Assembly: GCA_021604825.1 (NCBI GenBank)
Contig: BQJS01000250.1
Location: forward strand, 1 to 5,563
DNA: 5,563 nt
Reading direction: 5' to 3'
Source: Phycisphaerae bacterium
GTDB taxonomy: Bacteria > Planctomycetota > Phycisphaerae > UBA1845
Shown: piece by piece, positions 5,198-5,563 of the stretch
Layout: each line of letters begins with the position of its first letter
Position numbering within the stretch: the stretch's first letter is position 1
Program-made: the position numbers and the translations under genes
Notes under the pieces: generated by a model
Seen by the model: only the letters and a program-made list of their open reading frames with translations
Told to the model about the DNA's origin: nothing
The model's database searches: none

Positions 5198-5563
5198 ATG
5201 ACTCCCGATAGAGCAAAGTCCGCCCAACCCTCCGAGCCTACTGCCCCTCGATTTGCTTCGACGCCACTGCTACCTTGGGCGGCCGGAATGATGATTGGTA
5301 TTGCGATAGAAAGTCGCATTCCGATCCAACCACTTTTCTGCTTGATGACGATGCTGGCGTGCGGTCTGTTGGTACTGTCCAAATCCATCCGCAATCGTTT
5401 CCCACTAATACTAGTCGTGCTGGCGGCCACCAGCGTAGGAACCCTTCGACATCACTTGACGTTTCGTACTTTGCCAGCCACCGACATCACGCACTTCGCA
5501 TCCACCGAACGTCAACTCGCAAGGGTATCTGGCACAATAAACACGCCTCCGAAAATCACGCGC
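5198..5563 (+). CDS. comEC: ComEC/Rec2-type DNA uptake protein, N-terminal part, cut by window edge
   Basis: The first 122 codons are visible, with no stop before the edge; full ComEC proteins are several times longer. A polar, Pro-rich tail (1-22) is followed by hydrophobic segments at about 23-38, 43-60 and 68-83, then VGTLRHHLTFRTLPATDI (80-97) and LARVSGTI (107-114). The GxxRHH motif after the third hydrophobic segment, with a V-x-G-x-I strand following, is the usual opening of ComEC (the DUF4131 region leading into the OB-like domain). By family knowledge ComEC is the inner-membrane channel that brings single-stranded DNA into the cell in natural transformation. The channel domain and any metallo-hydrolase domain lie beyond the window. 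ATG 5198 is the first possible start, since an in-frame TAG stands at 5189-5191. No Shine-Dalgarno is seen. It is divergent from the HAD gene. Confidence 0.78.
   Translation, partial: MTPDRAKSAQPSEPTAPRFASTPLLPWAAGMMIGIAIESRIPIQPLFCLMTMLACGLLVLSKSIRNRFPLILVVLAATSVGTLRHHLTFRTLPATDITHFASTERQLARVSGTINTPPKITR

Noticed and set aside
1..5563. tRNA, rRNA, CRISPR array, insertion sequence or phage attachment site
   Set aside because: Reading both strands showed no regularly spaced repeats, cloverleaf-like sequence, transposase or terminal inverted repeats.

Overview
The window looks like chromosomal DNA from a Planctomycetota bacterium, probably of the Phycisphaerae type. It is moderately GC-rich. 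One exported protein carries the Cys/Asn/Asp calcium-loop motif and the GDFDDDGDVDLADF-type EF-hand common in large secreted planctomycete proteins. Shine-Dalgarno sequences are mostly weak or absent. The assignment is inferred from protein style only.

Left part (1-1168, minus strand): an exported SGNH/GDSL-type hydrolase, cut by the window edge, lies 60 bases downstream of a type IV pilin/pseudopilin-like protein. Both are read leftward and may share a transcript. A divergent intergenic region of 340 bases (1169-1508) separates them from the next unit. It holds a good sigma70-like promoter for the rightward gene, an 8-base direct repeat just upstream of that promoter, and a small AT-rich palindrome.

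Centre (1509-4456, plus strand): a two-gene unit for exported proteins. The first protein (632 aa) has a signal peptide, a predicted lectin-like beta-sandwich, four calcium-loop motifs and a conserved, enzyme-like C-terminal domain of unknown function. The second (337 aa) is a secreted alpha/beta hydrolase-like protein with an AHSGGG nucleophile elbow. The gap between them is 35 bases and contains a perfect 6-bp hairpin. This pair is the best candidate here for an undescribed system: a possible surface or extracellular module combining binding, calcium-stabilised spacers and serine hydrolase chemistry. The substrate cannot be read from the sequence.

Right part (4453-5563): a HAD-family phosphatase on the minus strand ends tail-to-tail with the hydrolase, the two stop codons overlapping in a shared CTAG. 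Divergent from it, the first 122 codons of a ComEC/Rec2-type DNA-uptake channel run off the window end. No tRNA, rRNA, CRISPR array, insertion sequence or attachment site was seen.
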